Shown: positions 32,554 through 41,105 of the stretch, piece after piece | How positions within the stretch are numbered: the first letter of the stretch is position 1 | Layout: each line of letters begins with the position of its first letter | From: Spirosoma montaniterrae | GTDB lineage: Bacteria; Bacteroidota; Bacteroidia; Cytophagales; Spirosomataceae | Assembly (NCBI RefSeq): GCF_001988955.1 | Contig: NZ_CP014263.1 | Span: forward strand, 4,124,001 to 4,188,000 | Direction: 5' to 3' | Length of the DNA: 64,000 nucleotides | Made by a program: the position numbers and the translations under genes | Notes under the pieces: model-generated | Seen by the model: only the letters and a program-made list of their open reading frames with translations | Database searches by the model: none | What the model was told of the DNA's origin: nothing

Positions 32554-33066
32554 CTACTTCTCAAACACAAACAAATCATTAAACGCCCACTGCCCGTTTT
32601 TCAACTCTCCACGTTGAATGACGAGTTGGTTGGGTTTGCGCCGTTCGTAGATGATGCGGATGTTGCCGTCTTCTCGCTCGAACAGGGCGCGGTCTTGTCC
32701 CGCACTGATAAAGCGGTAGCGGTCGGCTTTGTCTTTTTCTTCTACTCCAATCAGGCCGGGTTTGAAGTGCTTCACCATCGCCACGGGGCCGGTATCGGTC
32801 TGCTCGAAAACAAACAGCTCGTAGAGCGTGGCTTTGTTGTCTTTCATCATGCGGATGTAGCCTATGATGTTGTCACCTGCCGGGGCCGTCCACGACGCTT
32901 CGATGGGGCCGCCGTTAAAGGCACCGAGCCAATGACCTTCGAGCATCGCTACATCGGCGAGGGAGCCGGAGCGGGCGGGTGCAGTCTGGGCAAAGGCAAC
33001 TTCCATAGTCAGCACTGCCAGAACGGATAGAGCGGTATTAAGAAAGAGTAAGGAACGTAGACGCAT
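32554..33066 (-). CDS. Secreted DUF6265-like protein
   Basis: Signal peptide (MRLRSLLFLNTALSVLAVLT…AFAQ) followed by a small beta-barrel-like domain: LEGHWLGAFNGGPIEASWTAPAGDNIIGY and YELFVFEQTDTGPVAMVKHFKPG are the defining motifs of DUF6265, an uncharacterised secreted family that resembles lipocalin-like folds. 170 aa is normal. It has normal GC content, in contrast to the AT-rich methyltransferase operon that starts 178 bp downstream on the same strand, so it marks the outer edge of the acquired stretch. The upstream 240 bp separates it from the divergent cyclophilin. Confidence 0.72.
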   Translation of the reverse strand: MRLRSLLFLNTALSVLAVLTMEVAFAQTAPARSGSLADVAMLEGHWLGAFNGGPIEASWTAPAGDNIIGYIRMMKDNKATLYELFVFEQTDTGPVAMVKHFKPGLIGVEEKDKADRYRFISAGQDRALFEREDGNIRIIYERRKPNQLVIQRGELKNGQWAFNDLFVFEK

Positions 33067-33306
33067 ACACGAAGAGGGTTAAATCTGTATTACCCTATAA
33101 ACGCACAACTGCGCTGATCGTACTCGTTTCGTCGGCCAGCTTACGAAAATTTGATAGTAATACTTACAAAACAAACAATACGTTTGAAATCTAAGTATTT
33201 ATACTTTATATTGCTCAACATAGGCATTGCCTAATATTACTTAAGCACCGTGTTTCAATAAGTACAATTATATAGTCAATAAACTCAATTCATGCCCCTC
33301 TCGCCT

Positions 33307-33900
33307 ATGAAACAAGCCTTACTTGCTCTTTTCCTGTTTATCTGCGTTGCCGGATACGCACAACGAATTCGGATCGATACCGAAGCCGGGCCGATTGTAC
33401 TGGAACTTTACCCCGCCAAAGCCCCCGGCACAGTTGCTAATTTTCTGCGCTACGTAGATGATAAACGTTACGACGGAGCCACCTTCTACCGGGTCGTGCG
33501 GATGGACAATCAGGCCACCAGCCCGGTAAAAATCGAAGTGATTCAGGGCGGTTTACGCGCCGATTCAACGCGCATGTTTCCGCCCATCGCGCAGGAAACT
33601 ACGCAGAAAACCGGCCTGAAACACCTCGATGGTACGCTCTCGATGGCGCGGGGCAAACCCGACAGTGGTGCGTCCGAATTTTTTATCTGCATCAACGCCC
33701 AGCCCGAACTCGACTTCGGCGGCAAACGCAACCCCGACGGACAGGGATTTGCCGCCTTCGGTCAGGTCATCGAAGGTATGGACGTGGTGCGCCGGATTCA
33801 GCAGGGCGAAACTGGTCAGGACGGTCCCACCAATGCCTATTCAAATCCCATGCAATTACTCAAAAAGCCGGTTGTGATACGCAGCGTCCGGCGCATGTAA
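33307..33900 (+). CDS. Cyclophilin-type peptidyl-prolyl isomerase, exported
   Basis: Folding enzyme of the cyclophilin family. The ATG at 33307 gives a signal peptide (MKQALLALFLFICVAGYA), so it works in the periplasm. RIDTEAGPIVLELYPAKAPGTVANFLRYVD is the family opening, YDGATFYRVV holds the catalytic Phe-x-Arg, and GTLSMARGKPDSGASEFFICI the peptide-binding loop. QGFAAFGQVIEGMDVVRRIQ ends the domain. It is 22 bp ahead of the SusC gene, so it may be co-transcribed and help fold the outer-membrane proteins. The 240-bp region upstream is AT-rich and no clean promoter match was found in it. Confidence 0.93.
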   Translation: MKQALLALFLFICVAGYAQRIRIDTEAGPIVLELYPAKAPGTVANFLRYVDDKRYDGATFYRVVRMDNQATSPVKIEVIQGGLRADSTRMFPPIAQETTQKTGLKHLDGTLSMARGKPDSGASEFFICINAQPELDFGGKRNPDGQGFAAFGQVIEGMDVVRRIQQGETGQDGPTNAYSNPMQLLKKPVVIRSVRRM

Positions 33901-33922
33901 TTTTTACTACCAACTCACCCAC

Positions 33923-36900
33923 ATGAAACACCCACTACTACTCTTCTTGATCGGCTTGTTTATTCAGGCCAATGCCCAGACACGTACCATTTCGGGCCGT
34001 GTTACCTCACCCGAAAACGAAGCCCTGCCAGGCGTCAACGTGGTCATCAAGGGGGCCACAACTGGCACCGTCACCAAAGCCGATGGCACGTATCAACTGA
34101 CTGTACCGGCCTCGGCCAAAACGCTCGTATTCTCGTTTATCGGCTATAAAACCGCCGACGTTGCCATTGACGGACGCAGTTCGCTCGACGTGAAATTAGT
34201 GGCCGACCTAACCAACCTGAACGAAGTAGTTGTGACGGCCAACGCCATTGTGCGGGAGAAAAAGGAACTCGGCTACGCTGTTTCGACAGTGGGCGGCTCC
34301 GAACTCGTGAAAGCCCGCGACCCGAACGTACTCAACTCGCTGGCGGGGCGCGTGGCCGGGGTGCGTATCTCGCAGCAGTCGGGTACGCCGGGCGGCTCGA
34401 CAAGGGTCATGATTCGCGGGGCCAACTCGCTGTCGAGTTCGAGCGAACCGCTGTTTGTGGTCGATGGGATACCGATTTCCAACTCGTCGTTCAACGGCTC
34501 CGAAACCGACATCGTGACGGGGGGCGTTGACGTGGGCAACCGCGCTGGCGACCTCAACCCCGACGATATCGAGAGCATGAACGTATTGAAAGGCGCGGCT
34601 GCGTCGGCACTGTATGGCTCCCGCGCCCGCAACGGCGTTATTGTGATTACGACCAAACGCGGCAAACCGGGAGCGAAGAAGATGAACGTGACCGTCAACT
34701 CGTCGTACCGGACCGACAACGTGCTGCGTGTACCAGACCTGCAAACCCAGTTTGCACAGGGCAATCTCGGCGTTTATAACCCGCAATTGGGCAACGGCTG
34801 GGGACCGGCGGTATCGAGCATTACGGGGCCGGTACTCGACTACAAGGGCGAAACCGTACAACGGTTGAACGTGTATCCGCAAAACTGGCGCAACTTCTTC
34901 GTGACGGGTCACACACTTATCAACAGCGCGTCTATCGACGGTGCCAGCGAACAGGGCGACTATCGGATGGGCTATACCAACCTGCGGCAAACGGGCGTAG
35001 TACCGGGGTCAGAACTGGGCCGGAACACGTTTGCGATCAATGCCGGGCGCAAAATTACCGACCGGCTGACCTCGCGGGCGTGGCTCAACTACGTGCGTAC
35101 TACCAGCGACGGACGCCCACAGCAAGGCTCGAATACAACCAACATCATTTCAACGATTCTGTCGGGATTGCCCATCACGGTCGATATCAACGAACTGCGT
35201 GACAACCTCTTTGCCCCGCCAACACAGGCCGTTCCTACCGGCTGGACGGGCGATCTGGCCCGATCTATCGACCTCAATGGTGTGCAGAACAACCCGTATT
35301 TCGTTACGACGTTTAACCGGTTCAGCAACTCGGTCGACCGGATGTATGGCGGCACCAGCCTGAGCTACGACGTGGCTCCGTGGTTCAACGTAACGGCGCG
35401 GGCCGGTACAGACTTCTTTACCGAAACGCGCCGGTCGGTGTCGCGCCGGGGTACGCGCGGGCGGCTCAATGGGCAGTTCGACACCAACGAAATTTACGAG
35501 CGCGAACTGCAAACCGACCTTATCGGCACCGTGACGCGGCAAATCACGCCGAACTGGACGTTCAAAGGCATTGTAGGCCACCAGTTTAACCAGCGCACCA
35601 TTCGACGGTCGAGGGTGCAGTCGGAAGGGTTGAACATCGATCAGTTGTACACCTTTGCCAACGCACAGTCGAACGTAGCGTCGAACTTCTACAGCCGTCG
35701 CGAAATCTTCGGCGTTTATGGCGATTTCAGCTTCGACTACCGCAACTTCCTGTTTCTGAACGTAACGGGCCGTAACGACTGGAGCAGTACGTTGCCAGTG
35801 AATAACAACTCGTATTTCTACCCGTCGGCCAGTGTGTCGTTTGTGCTGAGTGAAGCGTTTCCAAACCTCGGCATCGTGAAAAACGATATTCTGAGCTACG
35901 CCAAACTGCGGGCCAACTACGCCAACGTGGGTTCGGACGAGGACCCATACCAGCTCGCGTTTACGTACAACCCGCTCACGCAGGCCAACGACATTTATAC
36001 GTTCAACATTCTGTATCCCATTGGCGGGGCATCGGCCTTTGGGGCTACCAACGTGCTGCCGCCAACCAACCTCCGTCCGCAACAGCAGACCTCGTATGAG
36101 TTTGGTACGGAGTTGAAATTTTTCGGCGGTCGCGTCGGCCTCGATCTGACGTATTACCGGAATCTGAACTACGACCAGATTATTTCGATTGCCGTTCCGC
36201 AATCGACTGGCTACTCGGCCCGGCGGCTCAACGTGGGCGAAATTTCCAATACGGGCGTCGAAGCCATGCTGACCGTTACGCCCCTGCAAACGCGGTCGGG
36301 CTTCCGCTGGGATGCGGCTGTTAATTTCAACCGCAACCGCAACCGCGTGGAATCGCTGGCCCCCGGCCTAACCGAATTTGTGACAACGTCGGGCGATGGC
36401 TTCGGTATTTTCGTGGTGGCGCGGCCCGGCGAAACGTTTAACATTCAGGGCGTTGGCTGGCTGCGCGACCCACAGGGTAATATTGTTATTAACCCCACCA
36501 CGGGCCTGCGAACGCCGGGACCGCGCAAACTGCTCGGCAATATTTATCCCGACTGGACAATGGGGATCAACAACAGTTTTTCGTATAAAGGAATTGATTT
36601 CAGTTTCCTGATCGACATGCGGAAAGGGGGCGTTATCAACTCGCAAACGGTTGGTATTGTGCGGGGTAGCGGGCTTGCCGCCGAAACCGCCGTGAATAAC
36701 CGGACGCCGTTTATCGACCCCGGCGTGATTCGTAATACCGATGGCACGTTCCGGCCCAACGACCGGCCCGTTGCCAGTGTGCAACAATACTGGAGTCAGT
36801 TAGACAACTCGGTAAGCCCGGAAAACAACACCTTCGACGGTTCGTACACCAAACTGCGCGAGGTGCGGCTGGCCTACTCGTTGCCCCGTGCGCTGGTGAA

Positions 36901-37087
36901 CCGGACGCCCTTTGGCAACATTGCCGTGGGTCTGGAAGGCCGGAACCTCTGGATTATTCACTCGAACGTACCGCACATCGATCCTGAAGCCAACGTACTC
37001 GGCACTGGCCTGATTGGCGAAGGTTTGGAGCGCGGCAGCATTCCCAGCAGCCGCAGCGTTGGTGCCAACTTACGATTTACGTTTTAG
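33923..37087 (+). CDS. SusC/RagA TonB-linked outer-membrane protein
   Basis: Second SusC-type importer, without an STN domain. Signal peptide MKHPLLLFLIGLFIQANAQT, CarboxypepD_reg-like domain at 22-100 (ISGRVTSPENEALPGVNVVIKG), then a plug from about 105 with VVVTANAIVREKKELGYAVS and a long insert GSETDIVTGGVDVGNRAGDL before INPDDIESMNVLKG-type motif. The barrel ends ANLRFTF. 1054 aa is normal. The matching SusD is encoded 9 bp downstream. No carbohydrase is nearby, so cargo could be glycan or peptide. The VTANAIVREKKELGY motif is common in SusC proteins with unknown substrates. Confidence 0.95.
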   Translation: MKHPLLLFLIGLFIQANAQTRTISGRVTSPENEALPGVNVVIKGATTGTVTKADGTYQLTVPASAKTLVFSFIGYKTADVAIDGRSSLDVKLVADLTNLNEVVVTANAIVREKKELGYAVSTVGGSELVKARDPNVLNSLAGRVAGVRISQQSGTPGGSTRVMIRGANSLSSSSEPLFVVDGIPISNSSFNGSETDIVTGGVDVGNRAGDLNPDDIESMNVLKGAAASALYGSRARNGVIVITTKRGKPGAKKMNVTVNSSYRTDNVLRVPDLQTQFAQGNLGVYNPQLGNGWGPAVSSITGPVLDYKGETVQRLNVYPQNWRNFFVTGHTLINSASIDGASEQGDYRMGYTNLRQTGVVPGSELGRNTFAINAGRKITDRLTSRAWLNYVRTTSDGRPQQGSNTTNIISTILSGLPITVDINELRDNLFAPPTQAVPTGWTGDLARSIDLNGVQNNPYFVTTFNRFSNSVDRMYGGTSLSYDVAPWFNVTARAGTDFFTETRRSVSRRGTRGRLNGQFDTNEIYERELQTDLIGTVTRQITPNWTFKGIVGHQFNQRTIRRSRVQSEGLNIDQLYTFANAQSNVASNFYSRREIFGVYGDFSFDYRNFLFLNVTGRNDWSSTLPVNNNSYFYPSASVSFVLSEAFPNLGIVKNDILSYAKLRANYANVGSDEDPYQLAFTYNPLTQANDIYTFNILYPIGGASAFGATNVLPPTNLRPQQQTSYEFGTELKFFGGRVGLDLTYYRNLNYDQIISIAVPQSTGYSARRLNVGEISNTGVEAMLTVTPLQTRSGFRWDAAVNFNRNRNRVESLAPGLTEFVTTSGDGFGIFVVARPGETFNIQGVGWLRDPQGNIVINPTTGLRTPGPRKLLGNIYPDWTMGINNSFSYKGIDFSFLIDMRKGGVINSQTVGIVRGSGLAAETAVNNRTPFIDPGVIRNTDGTFRPNDRPVASVQQYWSQLDNSVSPENNTFDGSYTKLREVRLAYSLPRALVNRTPFGNIAVGLEGRNLWIIHSNVPHIDPEANVLGTGLIGEGLERGSIPSSRSVGANLRFTF

Positions 37088-37096
37088 AAAACAATC

Positions 37097-38512
37097 ATGA
37101 AAAAACTACTCTTCGCCAGCCTGACGCTGGCAACCCTCTCTACCGGCTGTTTTAAAAACAGCGACCTCAACATCGACCCCAACCGCTCGACAACGGTTGA
37201 CCCGGCCCTGCTATTTTCGGGAGCCAGTACACAGTTTTCGCTGCTGCGCGTGGCCGAACTGACCTGGCCCGTCGCGCTCATGAACCAGATGTGGGCGTCG
37301 GGCGGTCGGTGGGGGCTGGCGCAGGCCCAGTACGATCAGACCCGTATCCGCACAGCCTGGGGGCGCACCTACACCGACGTGCTGAAAAACCTCGACGTAG
37401 CCATTCGCGTGGCCGAACAGGCTCAGCCAGTCAACAAAAATGCCGTGGCGCAGTGTAAGATTCTGAAGGCGTTTGCGTATTCACAAACGTCGCTGCTCTG
37501 GGGCGACATTCCGTTTTCGGAGGCCGCGTCGGGGCAGGTCGATCTGCCGAAATTCGACAAACAGGCCGACGTGCTGAACGGCTGTATTGCCCTGCTCGAT
37601 GAAGCCATTGCCCAAATCGACCCGGCCAGCAAGGGCATCATTGCGCCTAATGATCTGTATTACGGGGGCGACATGGCGAAATGGCGCAAGTTTGCCAACT
37701 CGCTCAAACTCCGCATCCTATTCTCGATGGTCGATGCCGACCCGTCGAAGGGTGCGGCCATTGGTCAGCTAATTTCGGGCGGCAATTTGATTGCGTCGAA
37801 CGCTGACGCAATGCAGTTTCGGTACTTCAACCAACCCGGTCGGCAGAACCCGCGCTTCTCGTTCACGGCCATTTTTCGGGGCGGGGTTCAGTCGGACTGG
37901 TATTGCTCAAAACCCGTGTACGACCTGCTCGTTTCGCTCAACGACCCGCGCATTCCGTACTTTTTCCAGCCTGGCCCGGCGGCTGGCCCTAACGAGTACA
38001 TTGCCCTGAACAGCGTAGAAACGTACACCACCAAATCGGCGTTGGTGAACATGAACCTGCTGCGCCCCGACCTGCCCGAGGTGTCGTTCTCCTATTCGGA
38101 GCAACTGCTGTTCGAGGCCGAAGCCATCGCTCGTGGGTTTGCGCCGGGCGGCTTCGGTCTGGCTACGCAGCGGATGCGGGCGGGCGTTCGGGAGTCGCTG
38201 CTGTCGTTTGGCGTACCAGCCGCGCAGGCCGACACCTACGCCAACGGTCTGCCCGCACTCACAGCCGCCAATCATCGCACGACGCTATCGCAACAGCAAT
38301 ACCTCGACCTGTTCATGCGCCCCGTGGAAGGCTGGACCCAGCATCGCCGGTCGGGGGTAATCGGGCAGGAGGTTCCGGCCATGAGTGCCCCACAGGGCGC
38401 ACCCGTCTCGGGCCTTGTGCGCCGGTTGTTATACCGCAGCGAAGAGATCAACTCCAATCCAAACACGCCAACAGGCTTGGCGGTAGATGCTCCGCAATGG
38501 TTTGATAAATAG
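37097..38512 (+). CDS. SusD-like lipoprotein (SusD-like_2 subgroup)
   Basis: Surface lipoprotein paired with the SusC just upstream (9-bp gap). The lipoprotein signal is MKKLLFASLTLATLSTGC followed by FKNSDLNIDPNRS, typical of the shorter SusD-like_2 group. SLLWGDIPFSEA, DDLYYGGDMAKWRKFANSLKLRI-type motif and EQLLFEAEAIARGF are recognisable. The 471-aa length is shorter than the classical SusD. It ends 4 bp before a strong hairpin that separates it from the convergent DinB-like gene. Confidence 0.92.
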   Translation: MKKLLFASLTLATLSTGCFKNSDLNIDPNRSTTVDPALLFSGASTQFSLLRVAELTWPVALMNQMWASGGRWGLAQAQYDQTRIRTAWGRTYTDVLKNLDVAIRVAEQAQPVNKNAVAQCKILKAFAYSQTSLLWGDIPFSEAASGQVDLPKFDKQADVLNGCIALLDEAIAQIDPASKGIIAPNDLYYGGDMAKWRKFANSLKLRILFSMVDADPSKGAAIGQLISGGNLIASNADAMQFRYFNQPGRQNPRFSFTAIFRGGVQSDWYCSKPVYDLLVSLNDPRIPYFFQPGPAAGPNEYIALNSVETYTTKSALVNMNLLRPDLPEVSFSYSEQLLFEAEAIARGFAPGGFGLATQRMRAGVRESLLSFGVPAAQADTYANGLPALTAANHRTTLSQQQYLDLFMRPVEGWTQHRRSGVIGQEVPAMSAPQGAPVSGLVRRLLYRSEEINSNPNTPTGLAVDAPQWFDK

Positions 38513-38516
38513 AGCG

Positions 38517-38558
38517 ATAGCGAAGCGGCTCCTGAGATTTCGGGAGCCGCTTCGCTAT
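38517..38558. terminator. Bidirectional terminator hairpin
   Basis: A perfect 16-bp stem (ATAGCGAAGCGGCTCC / GGAGCCGCTTCGCTAT) with a 10-nt loop lies between two convergent genes, 4 bp after the SusD-like stop and 15 bp before the DinB-like stop. A T-run is weak (ATTATTC), so it may act as a transcript end rather than a classic Rho-independent terminator. Confidence 0.75.
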
Positions 38559-38572
38559 TATTCGTACATCGT

Positions 38573-39103
38573 TCAAAACAACTTTTCATTCGGCGGCTTA
38601 ACACCTTTCATGCGCAGGTATACGGTTGCTTGTCCCCGGTGATGCGTCTGGTGTTCAAACGCTTTGGCATAGGCCAGCTCGCGCGGTATTTCACGGTTGC
38701 CCATTTTTACGTTCTCCGCTAACTGCGCGTCTGTCAGCCCTTTCAGCCCGTCGATAACGAAGTCATAGCTTTCCATGACCACTTTCGTCAGCGCGGCTTT
38801 AGTCTTCAGGTCGTCCATTTTCTCCAGACTCTTACCCGTATACGGATTGGGCTTGCCGGTTGCACTGGCAGCAAAACCGAAGTTCGCACTGGCTAAGTGC
38901 AACATCTGCTCGGCAAAACTGCGCACGTCGGGCGTGGGCTTGTAACCCGTACCGTCTTCAGGCATGGCATCGAGGTACTCCTTCGTGTAGTCTTTGGCAC
39001 GCTGCCAGTCGGCCACCAACTGACTAACGCTGGTCATGGGCCGGTAGCTGCTCAACATCGTCAGCGCAACGATGAGCAGCAGGGGTTGCAGGAAACGGTT
39101 CAT
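38573..39103 (-). CDS. Exported DinB-like four-helix protein
   Basis: DinB/YfiT-type metal-binding four-helix bundle with a signal peptide (MNRFLQPLLLIVALTMLSS). Possible metal-ligating His residues lie in MLHLASANFGF and FEHQTHHRGQATVYLRMKG, the diagnostic C-terminal motif. 176 aa is the usual size. Family members include thiol-dependent transferases; activity here is unknown. It faces the CbpA gene divergently with a 100-bp gap. Confidence 0.82.
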   Translation of the reverse strand: MNRFLQPLLLIVALTMLSSYRPMTSVSQLVADWQRAKDYTKEYLDAMPEDGTGYKPTPDVRSFAEQMLHLASANFGFAASATGKPNPYTGKSLEKMDDLKTKAALTKVVMESYDFVIDGLKGLTDAQLAENVKMGNREIPRELAYAKAFEHQTHHRGQATVYLRMKGVKPPNEKLF

Positions 39104-39203
39104 GAAAGTAGAGGTTTGGGAGAATTGGTTCGGAAAATAGTTTGTTCAACCAAGAATCTGTTCAGAACGTTATAAGCACAGCTTTAATAAGTTCCTACCC
39201 ATC

Positions 39204-40121
39204 ATGGACTTCATCGATTATTACAGCGTGCTGGGCGTATCGAAAGATGCGTCGGACGAAGACATCAGGAAGGCGTATCGAAAGCTGGCTCGTAAGCACC
39301 ACCCCGACCTGAACCCCAATGATGCCGAAGCCAACAAGCGGTTTCAGCAACTCAACGAAGCCAACGAAGTGTTGATCGACCCCGACAAGCGTAAGAAATA
39401 TGATCAGTACGGCAAAGACTGGCAACACGCCGAGCAGTTCGAGCAATTTCGGCGACAACAGCAGCACAACCGCACGCAGGCACAGAGCAGCGCGGATGAG
39501 TATGACTTTTCGGACGGGTTTGGCGGAGCCGATTTCTCCGACTTTCTGTCGTCGCTGTTTGGGCAGGAGGGCCGCCCCGGAGGGAGTGGCTTCGGTGGTC
39601 GGCAGGCTACGTTCCGGGGTAGCGACTACCAGGCCGAACTGCACCTGAGCCTGCGCGATGCCTACGCCACGCATCAGCACACGCTGACCGTTGATGGTAA
39701 AAACATCCGCATCACGGTTCCGGCGGGCATCGAAAACGGCCAGAAAATCAAGTTGGCAGGCTATGGCGCACCCGGCGTTAACGGCGGACCCAACGGCGAC
39801 CTCTACATCACGTTCGTCATTGCTGATGACCCGCGCTACAAACGGCAGGGCAACGACCTCTACGTAACCGAAGACATCAACCTGTACACAGCAGTGCTGG
39901 GGGGCGAGAAAATCATTGACACGCTGAACGGACGAGTAAAAGTTACCGTAATGCCCGGAGCGCAGAACGGCGCGAAAGTACGACTGAAGGGCAAGGGCTT
40001 TCCAGTATATAAGCAGGACGGCGCGTTCGGCGACCTCTACGTACAGTGGAACGTGGCACTGCCCACAAACCTGACCGACGAGCAGAAACGACTCTTTCAG
40101 CAACTCCGCCAACTTAGCTAA
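39204..40121 (+). CDS. cbpA: DnaJ-class J-domain co-chaperone, CbpA type
   Basis: Hsp40 co-chaperone that stimulates DnaK. The J domain (residues 1-70) has the HPD motif in [12 protein letters not shown] and ends [12 protein letters not shown] Gly/Phe-rich linker ([19 protein letters not shown]) follows, and the two C-terminal substrate domains ([17 protein letters not shown] and [18 protein letters not shown]) are complete. The Zn-finger of DnaJ is absent, which is the CbpA pattern. The next gene, 3 bp on, encodes a CbpM-like regulator, which supports the assignment. Length 305 aa fits. Confidence 0.92.
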   Translation: MDFIDYYSVLGVSKDASDEDIRKAYRKLARKHHPDLNPNDAEANKRFQQLNEANEVLIDPDKRKKYDQYGKDWQHAEQFEQFRRQQQHNRTQAQSSADEYDFSDGFGGADFSDFLSSLFGQEGRPGGSGFGGRQATFRGSDYQAELHLSLRDAYATHQHTLTVDGKNIRITVPAGIENGQKIKLAGYGAPGVNGGPNGDLYITFVIADDPRYKRQGNDLYVTEDINLYTAVLGGEKIIDTLNGRVKVTVMPGAQNGAKVRLKGKGFPVYKQDGAFGDLYVQWNVALPTNLTDEQKRLFQQLRQLS

Positions 40122-40124
40122 GCC

Positions 40125-40418
40125 ATGCAACCCAATCAACTCATTTCTATTCAGGAATTTTGTCAGTACAACCGCGTTGACGTGGGCTTCATCGACCACT
40201 TGACGCAACAGGGTTTAATTGAAACCACCACCGTTGGGCAGGTGCTGTACGTGCAGGTGGAGCACCTGCCGCGCTTAGAAAAGTTTGTGCGGCTCCATGT
40301 AGACCTGTCTATTCACCCCGACGACCTCGACATTGTCAGTAACCTGCTGGAGCAGGTAGAAAGCCTGCAACAGGAGTTGACACGGGTGCGAAACCGGCTG
40401 GCGTTTTACGAATCGTAG
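40125..40418 (+). CDS. cbpM: CbpM-like chaperone modulator
   Basis: Small MerR-like helical protein that would bind the J domain of CbpA and inhibit it. ISIQEFCQYNRVDVGFIDHLTQQGLIE is the typical opening helix-turn-helix-like part, and a C-terminal coiled segment (LLEQVESLQQELTRVRNRLAFY) follows, both matching the CbpM family. 97 aa is the normal length. It is 3 bp behind cbpA, so the two are co-translated. Confidence 0.88.
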   Translation: MQPNQLISIQEFCQYNRVDVGFIDHLTQQGLIETTTVGQVLYVQVEHLPRLEKFVRLHVDLSIHPDDLDIVSNLLEQVESLQQELTRVRNRLAFYES

Positions 40419-40438
40419 GGTACTTAAGTTCCTACGCA

Positions 40439-40855
40439 TTAGTTGATTTCATCGAGGATATTGAGAAATTCTTGTAAGGTGACAACTCTCAGCAACAGGT
40501 TTCCATCAGTTTTCAGTACGTCAAAATGATGATCGTTGGTAACTAAGTAATTGGCGTTTGATGCAATAGCTACATCTACAAACTTATCATCGTCATGATC
40601 ACGTTCAATAAGTTGCCACTTATAATATGCTTCCTGAAATAGTGTGTTAGGAGCAAGCGTAAGGATGGTTAATATTAAATTAGCCGTTGCTGGAGAATAC
40701 TTCTGAGCGAGTTTTTCTTCGTACTCCGTTATAATCTCGTTACTGACGACCCACTCAATTTGTTCGGCTTCAAAAGCAAGGTAAAGTGCATAACCAGAAC
40801 TGTTGGGCGGGATCGAGGCCAGCAAGCAATTAGTGTCAACCACAACTCGGATCAT
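40439..40855 (-). CDS. PIN-family toxin (TIGR00305 type)
   Basis: PIN-domain nuclease. The first Asp lies in VVVDTNCLLASI, the Glu in NEIITEYEEKL, and the last acidic residues in DHDDDKFVDVAIASNANYLV and TNDHHFDVLK. This is the pattern of putative toxin components of the TIGR00305 group, 138 aa. It overlaps the antitoxin gene by one base (TAATG), the antitoxin coming first. Convergent with the cbpAM pair, 20 bp apart. Confidence 0.85.
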   Translation of the reverse strand: MIRVVVDTNCLLASIPPNSSGYALYLAFEAEQIEWVVSNEIITEYEEKLAQKYSPATANLILTILTLAPNTLFQEAYYKWQLIERDHDDDKFVDVAIASNANYLVTNDHHFDVLKTDGNLLLRVVTLQEFLNILDEIN

Positions 40856-41073
40856 TATGAAGGGCTGTTGAGCATTTCGTCAAAGTCAGCCTGCGTGTAG
40901 CCTTTTTCCTTTATGGTACGTTCCACTTCTTGTTTCAGCATAGCCGAATAGTGACGAACCAACACCCGACGTAACTCCAACGTCTGCGCTTCGGTTAGCC
41001 CTCGATCAAACAGGCGAATCAGACTAATTTGCATTGGATTAAGCCTATCAAGCGAAATACGGGTGCTTTCCAT
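40855..41073 (-). CDS. Antitoxin partner of the PIN toxin
   Basis: 72-residue helical protein starting at the ATG at 41073 (MESTRISLDRLNPMQISLIR). RGLTEAQTLELRRVLVRHYS and EKGYTQADFDEML are helices typical of Bacteroidota antitoxins next to PIN toxins. It overlaps the toxin start by one base. The start is 32 bp behind the OPT transporter stop on the same strand. Confidence 0.7.
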   Translation of the reverse strand: MESTRISLDRLNPMQISLIRLFDRGLTEAQTLELRRVLVRHYSAMLKQEVERTIKEKGYTQADFDEMLNSPS

Positions 41074-41105
41074 ACAGATAATTTTTAGAGAGAACAAAAT
41101 ACGCA

